This document shows positions 15,652-23,617 of a stretch of DNA of 25,201 bases, one piece after another. Each line of letters begins with the position of its first letter. Positions within the stretch are counted from its first letter, which is position 1. The notes below the pieces were generated by a model. That model was given only the letters and a program-made list of their open reading frames with translations, searched no databases and was not told where the DNA came from. Both the position numbers and the translations under genes were made by a program. Source of the stretch: an uncultured Lachnospiraceae bacterium (GTDB taxonomy: Bacteria; Bacillota; Clostridia; Lachnospirales; Lachnospiraceae); contig CAKRRJ010000033.1 in the NCBI GenBank assembly GCA_934394615.1, positions 1 to 25,201 on the forward strand, in the 5' to 3' direction.

Positions 15652-16644
15652 CTATCTGCCAACCGCCCGCTTTTTCATGCGGATATCGCCGCCATACAGC
15701 GGGATGATCCGGTAATTGCTCATGATGCGCGATGTTACGCGGTCGGAATAACTGTCGCGCAGCATTCCCATGGAAAGGTTTGTGGAAATGATGGTCCCTT
15801 TCTTCCGGCTGATGCGCTCGTTAATACAGTAAAACAGCTGGGACGATACAAACGAGTTGTTGAGTTCCGTTCCAAGATCGTCAATGATCAGCATATCGCA
15901 TTCGAGAATGTAGCGGTAGCTCTCCTGCACATCCTCCTCACTGTCGCGCCCGAACTTATATTTGGAGAAGATCTCAAACAGCTCATTCGATGACAGGTAG
16001 ATAACAGAGATGCACCGGTCGATCAGCTCTTTGGCGATACAGTTGGTAAGAAACGTTTTTCCCACACCGGTTCCTCCGGTAAAGAGAAGGCTCGTTCCCT
16101 TTTCCGGATACTGGTCCGCAAACTCGCGGCACTGGCGCACCACAATCTTCATATACTCCAGTTCCGTCATGCCAAGCTGCGGCATCTGCTGGGTATCATC
16201 ATAAAAGTCAAAGCGGAAATGCTCAAAATTTTCTTCTTTTAAAATGGACTCGATGTTTGACTGCGCATACAGAATATTCAGGCGCTGGCGCTCAAAACAG
16301 TGACAGCGCTTTCCGTTCACATACCCGGTATCCTGGCAGTCCGGACAGTCATAGCGGAGTTCCATATAGTCTGCCGGAAATCCTGCCGCCTGCAAAAGTG
16401 CCTGTTTCTGTTCCCGCAGATCTGCAAGTTCCTCCTTCAGATGCGCCCGCGCATCCGGCTCACCGCCAAGCACCCGTCTGGCACAGTCCGCCGCCCTGGT
16501 GCTCATCAGCTGGTCGAGTTCCCGGACTTTTGGTACCTTTCGGTATACTTCCTCGATCCGCGCTTCCATGGCACGCCGCTGCAGGCGCTGCCGTTCTTCA
16601 TAGCCCCGCATCACCGCGTTGTACTGGGAATTACTCAGTGCCAT
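15652..16644 (-). CDS. dnaC: DnaC/DnaI-type replicative helicase loader ATPase
   Basis: This AAA+ protein loads the DnaB-type helicase at origins and restart sites. The 330-aa sequence has a helical N-terminal helicase-binding region, a zinc cluster with C100, C103, C114 and C116 (CPDC...CHC), Walker A GGTGVGKT (190-197) and Walker B LIIDDLG (252-258). A C-terminal arginine-finger/sensor region ends RVTSRIMSNYRIIPLYG. It is DnaI-like rather than the shorter IstB-type transposase helper. The ATG is 4 nt after GGAGG and 27 nt after the DnaD-domain gene, forming a loader operon. Confidence 0.93.
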   Translation of the reverse strand: MALSNSQYNAVMRGYEERQRLQRRAMEARIEEVYRKVPKVRELDQLMSTRAADCARRVLGGEPDARAHLKEELADLREQKQALLQAAGFPADYMELRYDCPDCQDTGYVNGKRCHCFERQRLNILYAQSNIESILKEENFEHFRFDFYDDTQQMPQLGMTELEYMKIVVRQCREFADQYPEKGTSLLFTGGTGVGKTFLTNCIAKELIDRCISVIYLSSNELFEIFSKYKFGRDSEEDVQESYRYILECDMLIIDDLGTELNNSFVSSQLFYCINERISRKKGTIISTNLSMGMLRDSYSDRVTSRIMSNYRIIPLYGGDIRMKKRAVGR

Positions 16645-16671
16645 TTCTGCCTCCTTCTATTATCATTGCTG

Positions 16672-17709
16672 TTACTGTTCCCCGATCCAGTCTTTTACCT
16701 GGCTGATCATGAGGGAATCATAGTCCGTGTTCCTCTGCTCAAAGTTTAAAAACTGGTTATTTGCCTGACGGCTGTTCTTCTGGTTTTTCTGGTTCTTCTG
16801 CTCTTTTCGCTTTTCATCCAGCGCGGAGATATCGTTTAAGTTCTTTACACCAGCTTTCCGCCACTCCGAAAGGATGCGGTCCGCATAGCGGAAGCTCGGA
16901 TTGTGCGTGGCTTCCATGGTGCGGTTGCACGCTTCCAGAACGATCTCGCGTGTGAATCCGTACTCGCCAAACCAGCGCTCGATCATCTCTTTTTCCGCCT
17001 CACCCGGGTTTCTTCCGGTCAGGCCGAACGCGCGCATGACAGAGAACGAATTTTTTGTAAAGCCGCTCGCGTAAGCCTTTGCCTGCTCCACAGTGGCAAA
17101 ACCTTTCTCATGCCAGCTGATGGCTACCGTCTCGATGTAGCGGATGCTCGTATGGCCGCCCTGTACACAGTGCTCTACAAGATATTCCAGAAGCTCCGCT
17201 GACATATGGAGTCCATCGTACAGGTACGCGAACACCTCCAGCTCCCTCTGGGTAAAGATCTTGTTCAGGTAGCGCTGCGCAATGTAGAGAAGCTCCGCAA
17301 ACTCCTCGTCGCCCTGAAGGCGGTTGACCTGATCCTGGCTGTATACCGGACGTGTTTTTCCGATTCCAGCTGCAGAAACCGGCGCAGCCGCGGCCTGTGC
17401 GGCGGCTGTCTGCCCTGCCGCCATTCCGGACATGTTCCGTTTTGCTGCCTGTGTCTCCTGCTTTGCCGCCGCGGTCTCCACACCGCTTATCACGCCAAGC
17501 TTCTCCCAGTACGAAAGTGCCCTGCGGATATCCGCTTCGGTATGGTTCAGCCCGTCCGCGATTTTCTCCAGGCTGAAAGGCTCATCCTTATGGCGGAGCA
17601 GATAGAGATATACCTTCACATACTCTCCGTTCGCATCCGCCAGGTAACGGTCGATAAACTCGTTGGACACAAGTGTCGCGTCCACCTGAAACTGATATGT
17701 AACACTCAT
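16672..17709 (-). CDS. DnaD/DnaB_2-domain replication initiation protein
   Basis: Proteins of this family act with DnaA and the loader ATPase to bring the helicase to the origin. The 345-aa sequence has an N-terminal winged-helix-like domain (about 1-75), an Ala/Gln-rich linker (79-115), two successive DnaB_2 domains (about 130-205 and 217-285), a Lys/Gln/Asn-rich spacer and a C-terminal FNFEQRNTDYDSL-like tail typical of the family. Two DnaB_2 copies make it resemble Bacillus DnaB as much as DnaD. Immediately downstream is dnaC, and upstream is a cluster of DnaA boxes. The ATG follows AAAGGTGAGG. Confidence 0.9.
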   Translation of the reverse strand: MSVTYQFQVDATLVSNEFIDRYLADANGEYVKVYLYLLRHKDEPFSLEKIADGLNHTEADIRRALSYWEKLGVISGVETAAAKQETQAAKRNMSGMAAGQTAAAQAAAAPVSAAGIGKTRPVYSQDQVNRLQGDEEFAELLYIAQRYLNKIFTQRELEVFAYLYDGLHMSAELLEYLVEHCVQGGHTSIRYIETVAISWHEKGFATVEQAKAYASGFTKNSFSVMRAFGLTGRNPGEAEKEMIERWFGEYGFTREIVLEACNRTMEATHNPSFRYADRILSEWRKAGVKNLNDISALDEKRKEQKNQKNQKNSRQANNQFLNFEQRNTDYDSLMISQVKDWIGEQ

Positions 17710-17736
17710 AAAAACCTCACCTTTCTGTCTGTTAAC

Positions 17737-17745
17737 ATCTTACCA
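17737..17745 (-). promoter_or_regulatory. extended -10 promoter element of dnaD-dnaC
   Basis: On the minus strand, TGG-TAAGAT (17737-17745) is a good extended -10. I see no clear -35 at 16-18 nt. That would suit a promoter needing an activator, and the nearest perfect DnaA box starts about 30 nt upstream of the element. The start near 17730 leaves a short leader. Confidence 0.4.
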
Positions 17746-17774
17746 CATCCAAAATTAAAAAGAAATAGGCGAGT

Positions 17775-17974
17775 TTATCCACAGATTTCATTGTGGATAA
17801 TGTGGATAATGTGGATATACACTTTTTTCACTACGCGAAAATTGCCTCAAAAAACGTCGAATTGCGGATAAAACCGTGGTTTCGTGAATTTTTAGACATT
17901 TGCTTATGTAAATTAAAAAATCCACATAGTCCCTTTACATAAAAAGTGGAAAACTATGTGGATAATGTGGATAA
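17775..17974. promoter_or_regulatory. cluster of DnaA boxes upstream of the helicase-loader operon
   Basis: Five exact copies of TTATCCACA lie in 200 bp: 17775-17783 on the plus strand, and 17792-17800, 17801-17809, 17957-17965 and 17966-17974 on the minus strand. One-mismatch copies follow at 17810-17818 (ATATCCACA) and 17863-17871 (TTATCCGCA). The minus-strand copies form head-to-tail arrays of three and two units with no spacer; the second ends exactly at the murC stop codon. The first plus-strand box and the box at 17792 form an inverted pair 8 nt apart. The DNA between arrays is A/T-rich. DnaA-box clusters outside oriC are known in B. subtilis as regulatory or titration sites. Confidence 0.85.
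17915..17963 (-). terminator. murC terminator containing DnaA-box sequence
   Basis: On the minus strand, ATCCACATAGT (17953-17963) pairs perfectly with ACTATGTGGAT (17920-17930) over 11 bp around a 22-nt loop, followed by a six-T run (17915-17920). It begins about 12 nt after the murC stop. The 5' arm overlaps the perfect DnaA box at 17957-17965, and the 3' arm produces the weaker copy AAATCCACA at 17917-17925. Confidence 0.75.
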
Positions 17975-19354
17975 CTATTTGCTAAGCAGCTTTTCCCCAA
18001 CTTTTACAATGTCTCCGGCGCCCATAGTTATCAACAAATCACCGGTGGAACAATTTTTCAAAAGAAATGCTTCGATCTCCTCAAAGCTCGGGAAATAGTG
18101 GACTTCCGTGCCCAGTTTTTCGATCCGGGACGCGATATCCCTGGAACTGATTCCCAGTGTATCAGTCTCTCTTGCAGCGTAGATATCAGCAAGCACTACA
18201 GCATCGGCTGCAGAGAGCGCTTCCGCGAACTCATCCAGAAATGCTTTGGTGCGGGTGTAGGTGTGAGGCTGGAATACGCACCAGAGCTTCTTGTGCGGAT
18301 AATTCTTTGCTGCCTTTAAGGTTGCCGCGATCTCCTGCGGATGATGTGCGTAATCATCAATGATGGTAATGCCGTTTAACTCGCCCTTCTTCTCGAACCG
18401 GCGGTCAGTTCCGGTAAAGTGCGCCAGTCCTGCCGCAATCGCCTCATCGGAAATGCAGAGCGCTTTTGCTGCCGCGATGGCTGCCAGGGCATTGTATACA
18501 TTGTGCTCACCCGGCACGCCAAGGGTAATGCGTCCTGCCTCTGTTCCATGATCCATCAGGGTAAAGGAAGGGCGGGCGTACTCATCGTATGTAATGTCTG
18601 CTGCCGCGTAATCGCTCTCTGCACTGTGGCCAAAGGTTACAACACGGCACGGCAGTCCGCCGCAGATCTCCTCGTAATCGCGGATATCGCGGTTGATAAT
18701 AAGAAGTCCTTTTTCATCCAGCTTCTCGGCAAACAGCCGGAAGGAATGGCGGATGTCATCCAGGTCTTTAAAGAAATCCAGATGGTCTGCTTCAATATTT
18801 AAAATAAGTTCCATGGTCGGGTAGAAAGAAAGGAAGCTGTTGGTGTACTCACACGCTTCGGTCACAAACAGATCCGGTCCGCCCACGCGGATGTTTCCGC
18901 CAATGGAGTGCAGGATGCCGCCCACGGAGATGGTCGGGTCTTTCTCGGCTGCCAGCAGAATCTCCGTCACCATGGAAGTGGTCGTGGTCTTTCCGTGCGT
19001 ACCGGAAACGGCGATGGCCTCACCGTAGTTTCTCATGATCTGTCCAAGGAGCTCCGCACGGCTCATCATCGGGATGCCGCGGCGCACAACTTCTGCGTAC
19101 TCCGGGTTATTCGCATGGACCGCTGCGGTGTATACAACAAGGTCAATCGCGTCGGTGATGTTTGCTGCCGCCTGACCATACATGATCTTTGCGCCTTTTG
19201 CTTCCAGGTGATCTGTCAGCGGGCTCTCATGCGCGTCGGAACCGCTCACGGTAAAGCCTTCCTGCATAAGGATCTCTGCCAGTCCGCTCATGCTGATGCC
19301 TCCGATTCCAATAAAATGGATCGCGATTGGTTTCTTAAAATCTATCTGATACAT
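17975..19354 (-). CDS. murC: UDP-N-acetylmuramate--L-alanine ligase MurC
   Basis: MurC adds L-alanine to UDP-N-acetylmuramic acid, the first amino-acid step of peptidoglycan synthesis, in the cytoplasm. I start it at ATG 19354 (459 residues), which gives the typical N-terminus MYQIDFKKPIAIHFIGIGG. The frame is open 14 codons further to ATG 19396. From the chosen start, the Rossmann glycine loop GIGGISMSG is at 16-24 and the ATP loop GTHGKTTTT at 118-126, followed by the Mur ligase central and C-terminal domains. A promoter with a perfect palindrome over it lies about 80-110 nt upstream, divergent from a class A PBP gene. Confidence 0.95.
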   Translation of the reverse strand: MYQIDFKKPIAIHFIGIGGISMSGLAEILMQEGFTVSGSDAHESPLTDHLEAKGAKIMYGQAAANITDAIDLVVYTAAVHANNPEYAEVVRRGIPMMSRAELLGQIMRNYGEAIAVSGTHGKTTTTSMVTEILLAAEKDPTISVGGILHSIGGNIRVGGPDLFVTEACEYTNSFLSFYPTMELILNIEADHLDFFKDLDDIRHSFRLFAEKLDEKGLLIINRDIRDYEEICGGLPCRVVTFGHSAESDYAAADITYDEYARPSFTLMDHGTEAGRITLGVPGEHNVYNALAAIAAAKALCISDEAIAAGLAHFTGTDRRFEKKGELNGITIIDDYAHHPQEIAATLKAAKNYPHKKLWCVFQPHTYTRTKAFLDEFAEALSAADAVVLADIYAARETDTLGISSRDIASRIEKLGTEVHYFPSFEEIEAFLLKNCSTGDLLITMGAGDIVKVGEKLLSK

Positions 19355-19434
19355 ATTACTATTCCGTCCTTCTTTAATTTTTAAAATGATTACCATACTT
19401 CTTATTTATAATATGCTGCTTCACATTCTTCTCC

Positions 19435-19463
19435 TTTTTACTTCCTTTTCCCGGAAAAGTCAA
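19435..19463 (-). promoter_or_regulatory. candidate murC promoter
   Basis: On the minus strand, TTGACT (19458-19463) and TAAAAA (19435-19440) are 17 nt apart. The -10 is imperfect. It is back-to-back with the PBP promoter, with about 50 bp between the two -35 boxes. Confidence 0.45.
19445..19459. promoter_or_regulatory. perfect palindrome over the murC promoter spacer
   Basis: CTTTTCC-C-GGAAAAG is a 15-bp perfect inverted repeat filling most of the spacer and touching the -35 box of the murC promoter. The placement suits a repressor operator. I do not recognise the regulator. Confidence 0.35.
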
Positions 19464-19514
19464 TGCTTTTTTCGGCGCAGCCTGCAAACACGCACGGATC
19501 TGTTACGGTAGCTC

Positions 19515-19543
19515 TGGTCTTTCCTTCGAAATTGTACTATAAT
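19515..19543 (+). promoter_or_regulatory. promoter of the class A PBP gene
   Basis: A perfect TATAAT (19538-19543) follows the weak -35 TGGTCT (19515-19520) by 17 nt. The start near 19550 gives a leader of about 45 nt before the ATG, which has GAGG 9 nt upstream. Confidence 0.5.
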
Positions 19544-19594
19544 CATTTGTAAAAATGTAGAAAGAAAGGAATCTGTTTACAGAGGTATCACACT

Positions 19595-22453
19595 ATGAAA
19601 TCAAACCGTACCATTCCCTCACTAAAAAAGGCCATTCCCGGCTTTTTTGTCAGTCTGTTCGGTATCCTTGGGTGGCTTTTACAGTCCATCCTGCATCTTC
19701 TTACCTGCATGCTGATCCTATGCGGGATCACTGGCCTTCTCGTCTACGCGAAGGTACGCCCTGAACTGGACCACTGCCGGGAAGTTGCATACGATAAACT
19801 CGCGCAGATGCAGCGGCAGGATTTCCAGATGCTGTCCGACACCGAAGTTTACGACAAAAATGACCAGCTGATCGGACTCATCAATGCCGGACATTACGAG
19901 TATGTCCCGATCAGCCAGATCAGCATGAACCTGCAGAACGCCTACATCGCCCAGGAAGACCGGCGCTTTAAATCCCACTCCGGCGTGGACTGGATCGCCA
20001 CTTTCCGCGCGGGACTTGCGCTCGTAAAAAACCGTGGCGAAATTACCCAGGGCGGCAGCACCATTACCCAGCAGGTCGTAAAAAATACTTACCTTACGCA
20101 GGAGCAGAGCTTTACCCGTAAGATCGTGGAAATCCTGCTGGCGCCGGAAATTGAGAAAAAGTATTCCAAGGCCGACATCATGGAATTTTACTGCAATACC
20201 AATTTCTACGGCAACCACTGCTACGGCGTGGAGGCTGCCAGCCGCTACTACTTCGGCAAAGATGCCGCTGATCTGGAACCCTACGAAGCTGCAGTTCTGG
20301 TCGGCATCAGCAACAGCCCTACCGCTTACAATCCGGTCCGCAATCCGGAAGCTTCCTTAAAGAAGCGCAACGATGTCCTGCAGAGCATGCTGGAGGTCGG
20401 CTATCTTACCCAGGATGCCTACGACAGCGCAGTCAGCCAGCCGCTCAACATCGTTCAGGAGGAAGGCGAGGGAAGCAATGAAAACTACATGAGCAGCTAT
20501 GCCATCCACTGTGCTGCCATCACGCTCATGAAGTTAGAGGATTTCCCATTCCAGTATACATTTGAGAATAAGGACGATTACGACTCCTACATCGAAAACT
20601 ATCAGGCCACCTATACCGAAAAAGCGGATGACATCCGCGCGGGCGGCTACAAAATCTACACCACCCTGGACCAGAATCTGCAGAACACGCTGCAGGCCCA
20701 GATTGACGATGTCCTCTCTCCTTACACAGAGCTTCAGGATAACGGAAAATACGCGCTGCAGGGCGCCGGAGTCATTGTGGACAATATGACAAACAGCGTC
20801 GTTGCTGTTGTCGGAGGGCGCGGAACAGACGATGTCTACAACCGCGCGTACTTAAGCGCAAGACAGCCGGGAAGTACCATCAAACCGCTCATTGACTACG
20901 GTCCGGCGTTCGATACTGGAGAATACTACCCGGCACGCATCGTGGATGACCACAAATGGGAGGACGGTCCGTCTAACAGCGGCGGTTCCTACTATGGAAA
21001 TGTATCTGTCCGCGAGGCTTTAAACCGAAGCCTGAACACCGTGGCATGGCAGATCCTTACCGATATCGGTGTGGACTACGGTTTAAACTATCTCGGCGAA
21101 ATGGAGTTCCAGAAGCTTACTTACATTGATAACGGTGTGCCGTCCTTAAGCATCGGTGGCTTCACCAACGGTGTACGTGTCGTTGACATGGCAAAGGGCT
21201 ACAGCACACTCGCAAACGGCGGTATCTACAACGATCAGACCTGCATCCGCAAAATTGATCATGAACATAACGGGGAGCTCACCAAAAACTTAAAACCGCA
21301 CAGCCAGGTCGTATACCAGCAGGATTCCGCCTACATGCTGACCGATATCCTGAAAGGCACCCTGACCGAGCCTTACGGTACCGGCTATGGACTTGCCCTG
21401 GAAAATGATATGCCAGCCGCCGGAAAGACCGGAACGACCAACAGCAGCAAAGATACCTGGTTCTGCGGCTACACTCGCTACTACACCACCGCAGTCTGGG
21501 TCGGCTACGACACCCCGCGGGCAATGCCTGGCATTTACGGAAAGACTTATGCCGGAAAGATCTGGAAACAGGTTATGGACCAGATTCACGAAGGCAAAGA
21601 GCCGTTAGACTGGGAGCAGCCTGCTACTGTAGAAATGACAACGGATTCCAAGAGCGGCATCACCGACCTGTTCAGCTCCACCTTAAACGACCGCGCCCAG
21701 CAGACGCTTCACGACAAAGAGCAGCGCAAACTGGAGGCCGATCTGGAAGCAGCGGTAACGGCTTTTGAAGATAAAACCATCGAGACCGTAGAAGACACCT
21801 ACTGGGTAAAGGAACAGTACCAGAGCATCATTTCCAAACTAAACCTCATGGACGGCAGCGAAAAGCGCGCAGAGCTCTTAGACCGCATGACAAAGCGCAA
21901 TGAGGAGTTTGCTCCGATCATCAGCGAAATGCAGGATACCATTTCCCTGTATGAGGCCCAGAAAGCAAAAGAAAAAGCCGAAGCCCAGAAAAAGGCTGAG
22001 GAAGATGCCGTAACGGCAAGAAAAAATCAGGAGATCCAGACCCGCAAGAACACCTTCTTAAGTGCCCTGCGCGATGTGGAGAACCTGGAATACCAGTCAT
22101 CTGACGCGGAAAGCCTGGTGCAGAATGCCATCAGCAAACTTTCCCTGGTAGAAACCTACGAGGAAGCTGCTTCCTACAGCGAGCGGCTCCAGAAAGCCAT
22201 CGACCGCGTTTCCACGCTGCCGACGGAGGCGGAATGGCAGGCCGCCCAGCGCCAGAAAGAAACCGCCGAGGCAGAATCCCAGGCCGCCGAACAACACCAG
22301 ATCGGGCTGGAACAGCAGTCTCTGCGGAGTTACTTAAACCAGGCAAAGCGAAGCTGGAATACCTGGAGTTCCCAGCCGGCTTCCGGATCCGGAAATGGTC
22401 TGGATTCTTCACAGTCTGTAAACTCAGCACCAACAACAGGAGGGGACAACTAA
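19595..22453 (+). CDS. class A penicillin-binding protein (glycosyltransferase-transpeptidase) with a long C-terminal coiled-coil extension
   Basis: This bifunctional enzyme polymerises lipid II and cross-links peptidoglycan outside the membrane. The 952-aa protein has one N-terminal membrane segment (about 16-52) and a GT51 domain with catalytic E121 in EDRRF (121-125) and GGSTITQQ (153-160). The transpeptidase domain has STIK with nucleophile S427, SLN (479-481) and KTGT (611-614). Enzymatic parts end near residue 690. The last 260 residues are Glu/Lys/Ala/Gln-rich and predicted coiled coil, ending in a Ser/Gly/Asn-rich tail; this is not the usual Fn3 or PASTA ending. It shares its transcript with the next gene and diverges from murC. 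Confidence 0.95.
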   Translation: MKSNRTIPSLKKAIPGFFVSLFGILGWLLQSILHLLTCMLILCGITGLLVYAKVRPELDHCREVAYDKLAQMQRQDFQMLSDTEVYDKNDQLIGLINAGHYEYVPISQISMNLQNAYIAQEDRRFKSHSGVDWIATFRAGLALVKNRGEITQGGSTITQQVVKNTYLTQEQSFTRKIVEILLAPEIEKKYSKADIMEFYCNTNFYGNHCYGVEAASRYYFGKDAADLEPYEAAVLVGISNSPTAYNPVRNPEASLKKRNDVLQSMLEVGYLTQDAYDSAVSQPLNIVQEEGEGSNENYMSSYAIHCAAITLMKLEDFPFQYTFENKDDYDSYIENYQATYTEKADDIRAGGYKIYTTLDQNLQNTLQAQIDDVLSPYTELQDNGKYALQGAGVIVDNMTNSVVAVVGGRGTDDVYNRAYLSARQPGSTIKPLIDYGPAFDTGEYYPARIVDDHKWEDGPSNSGGSYYGNVSVREALNRSLNTVAWQILTDIGVDYGLNYLGEMEFQKLTYIDNGVPSLSIGGFTNGVRVVDMAKGYSTLANGGIYNDQTCIRKIDHEHNGELTKNLKPHSQVVYQQDSAYMLTDILKGTLTEPYGTGYGLALENDMPAAGKTGTTNSSKDTWFCGYTRYYTTAVWVGYDTPRAMPGIYGKTYAGKIWKQVMDQIHEGKEPLDWEQPATVEMTTDSKSGITDLFSSTLNDRAQQTLHDKEQRKLEADLEAAVTAFEDKTIETVEDTYWVKEQYQSIISKLNLMDGSEKRAELLDRMTKRNEEFAPIISEMQDTISLYEAQKAKEKAEAQKKAEEDAVTARKNQEIQTRKNTFLSALRDVENLEYQSSDAESLVQNAISKLSLVETYEEAASYSERLQKAIDRVSTLPTEAEWQAAQRQKETAEAESQAAEQHQIGLEQQSLRSYLNQAKRSWNTWSSQPASGSGNGLDSSQSVNSAPTTGGDN

Positions 22454-22966
22454 ATGATGAACGACCATTCTGAATCAGAACCTATCATCCCGAACGACAC
22501 ACAGGATATCACCCCGGCTGACCAGCAGCCGGATGCTGTCCCGATCGATACCGCCCGGATCCAGGAAGCACTGGAAAAACGGGTAGATCAGGAGACTGCC
22601 GTACTCCCACAGCTGACCATGCCGGATGCAGATACCCAGGCTCCTGGTTTTCAGGAAGACTCTGCACAATCTTCCCGGAAAGAAAAAAAGCGCCGCACCG
22701 GACGCTCTCACAACGAGCGCTGGTGGACGCCTTCTGTCCGTTCCTGGTTCTTTACCTTCATGTGCATGAACATGCCCATTATAGGCTGGTTCTACCTGTT
22801 TCATAAAGCCAGGCATGAAGAAGACCCGGCACGAAAAGAATTCGCCCGGGCCTATCTGTTTTACAAACTTGTATTCTTCATTGCGGGAGCTGTTGTCCTG
22901 CTGATCCTCATCTGGATCGGACTCGGCCTGTTAGACCAGCTTCTGGCCTATATGGAAATGCTATAG
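22454..22966 (+). CDS. small two-helix membrane protein of unknown function, cotranscribed with the PBP
   Basis: I do not recognise this 170-aa protein. Residues 1-70 are acidic, Pro/Gln/Asp-rich and probably disordered. A basic patch RKEKKRRTGR (75-84) follows, then two membrane helices (about 96-117 and 134-160) joined by a charged loop. The basic patch suggests the N-terminus is cytoplasmic. The ATG directly follows the PBP stop (TAA-ATG), and its AGGAGG site lies inside the PBP gene, so the two are translationally linked. A role tied to the PBP is inference. Its stop is one base from the convergent queT stop, with no terminator between. Confidence 0.8.
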   Translation: MMNDHSESEPIIPNDTQDITPADQQPDAVPIDTARIQEALEKRVDQETAVLPQLTMPDADTQAPGFQEDSAQSSRKEKKRRTGRSHNERWWTPSVRSWFFTFMCMNMPIIGWFYLFHKARHEEDPARKEFARAYLFYKLVFFIAGAVVLLILIWIGLGLLDQLLAYMEML

Positions 22967-22967
22967 T

Positions 22968-23465
22968 TTACTGCGCAAATACCGCCTTACGGTTCCGCTC
23001 CAGTGCCAGCAGCAGAATGTTGCCAAGCACACCGATTGCCAGGATCTCTCCGATTCCTACCGTCAGCATGGCATAAGGGATCAGGTCTGTGGAGCCGTAC
23101 GCATAGCGCAGCACCCACGGAACGATGATGGTATTGGCAAGGATCGGCGGAACACATACCAGCCATTTACTCTTCTTTCCGAGATAGTAAGATCCGACTG
23201 CTCCGATCAGGGTTGCCAGGCTTCCGAATACCACATCAAGCGGTGCTGCGCCGCAGAGCAGATTCGCGAGAAAGCATCCGACGGTTACGCCCGGTACCGC
23301 AGCCGGCAAAAAGTACGGAAGCACGCAAAGTGCCTCAGAAATCCGGAACTGGATCGGTCCGAAAGCGATCGGTGCAACGATCATGGTCAGAGCCACATAG
23401 AGGGCCGCAATGGCTGCGCCCTGGGTAATGCGGCCAGTTGTTGATTGGTTACGCTGTTTGTTCAT
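22968..23465 (-). CDS. queT: QueT-type ECF transporter S component (preQ1/queuosine precursor uptake)
   Basis: QueT is the substrate-binding membrane subunit of an energy-coupling-factor transporter, thought to import a queuosine precursor such as preQ1 for tRNA modification. The 165-aa protein is very hydrophobic with about five or six helices. The family signatures ALYVALTMIVAPIAFGPIQF (21-40), RISEAL (41-46) and PYFLP (49-53) are clear. The shared EcfA/EcfT energising genes are not here, as is usual for group II ECF systems. The ATG follows AAAGGAG by 8 nt. The structured leader fits preQ1 regulation and supports the call. Confidence 0.9.
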   Translation of the reverse strand: MNKQRNQSTTGRITQGAAIAALYVALTMIVAPIAFGPIQFRISEALCVLPYFLPAAVPGVTVGCFLANLLCGAAPLDVVFGSLATLIGAVGSYYLGKKSKWLVCVPPILANTIIVPWVLRYAYGSTDLIPYAMLTVGIGEILAIGVLGNILLLALERNRKAVFAQ

Positions 23466-23492
23466 ATTCAGTTCTCCTTTAGTTTTGTTTTA

Positions 23493-23576
23493 CGAGTGGA
23501 AGGTCACGAACACTCGGCACATTTTAAGGCGGTGACCGCCTTGAAAGCCCTGTACGACCTTGTTTTTGTGGGCTTT
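23493..23576 (-). promoter_or_regulatory. candidate preQ1 riboswitch in the queT leader
   Basis: On the minus strand the leader folds into three stems: AAAGCCC/GGGCTTT (23570-23576 with 23544-23550), AAGGCGG/CCGCCTT (23536-23542 with 23526-23532) and CGAGTG/CACTCG (23511-23516 with 23493-23498). AAGGTC in the first loop (23556-23561) is exactly complementary to GACCTT in the third loop (23500-23505), giving a 6-bp pseudoknot around the middle hairpin. An inserted hairpin within a pseudoknot upstream of queT, with the ribosome-binding site further downstream, resembles preQ1-III riboswitches of Clostridia. I could not compare it with the family model, so the class is inference. Confidence 0.6.
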
Positions 23577-23588
23577 GCAACGGGTACG

Positions 23589-23617
23589 AGTATAACACAG
23601 AGAAGACCGGAACGCAA
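23589..23617 (-). promoter_or_regulatory. queT promoter
   Basis: On the minus strand, TTGCGT (23612-23617) and TATACT (23589-23594) are 17 nt apart. The start near 23582 is only a few bases before the first riboswitch stem. The -35 box lies in the loop of the hairpin at 23603-23634. Confidence 0.65.

Noticed and set aside
17206..17871. 221-codon plus-strand frame running through dnaD into the DnaA-box region
   Set aside because: Antisense to the DnaD-domain gene; its Cys/Leu/Arg-rich sequence shows no domain and it would run through the dnaD promoter and DnaA boxes.
17710..17974. Chromosomal replication origin at the DnaA-box cluster
   Set aside because: dnaA, dnaN, rpmH and recF are absent from the window, genes on both sides are mainly on the same strand, and I could not identify a DnaA-trio unwinding element. 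A secondary regulatory or titration cluster is the safer reading.
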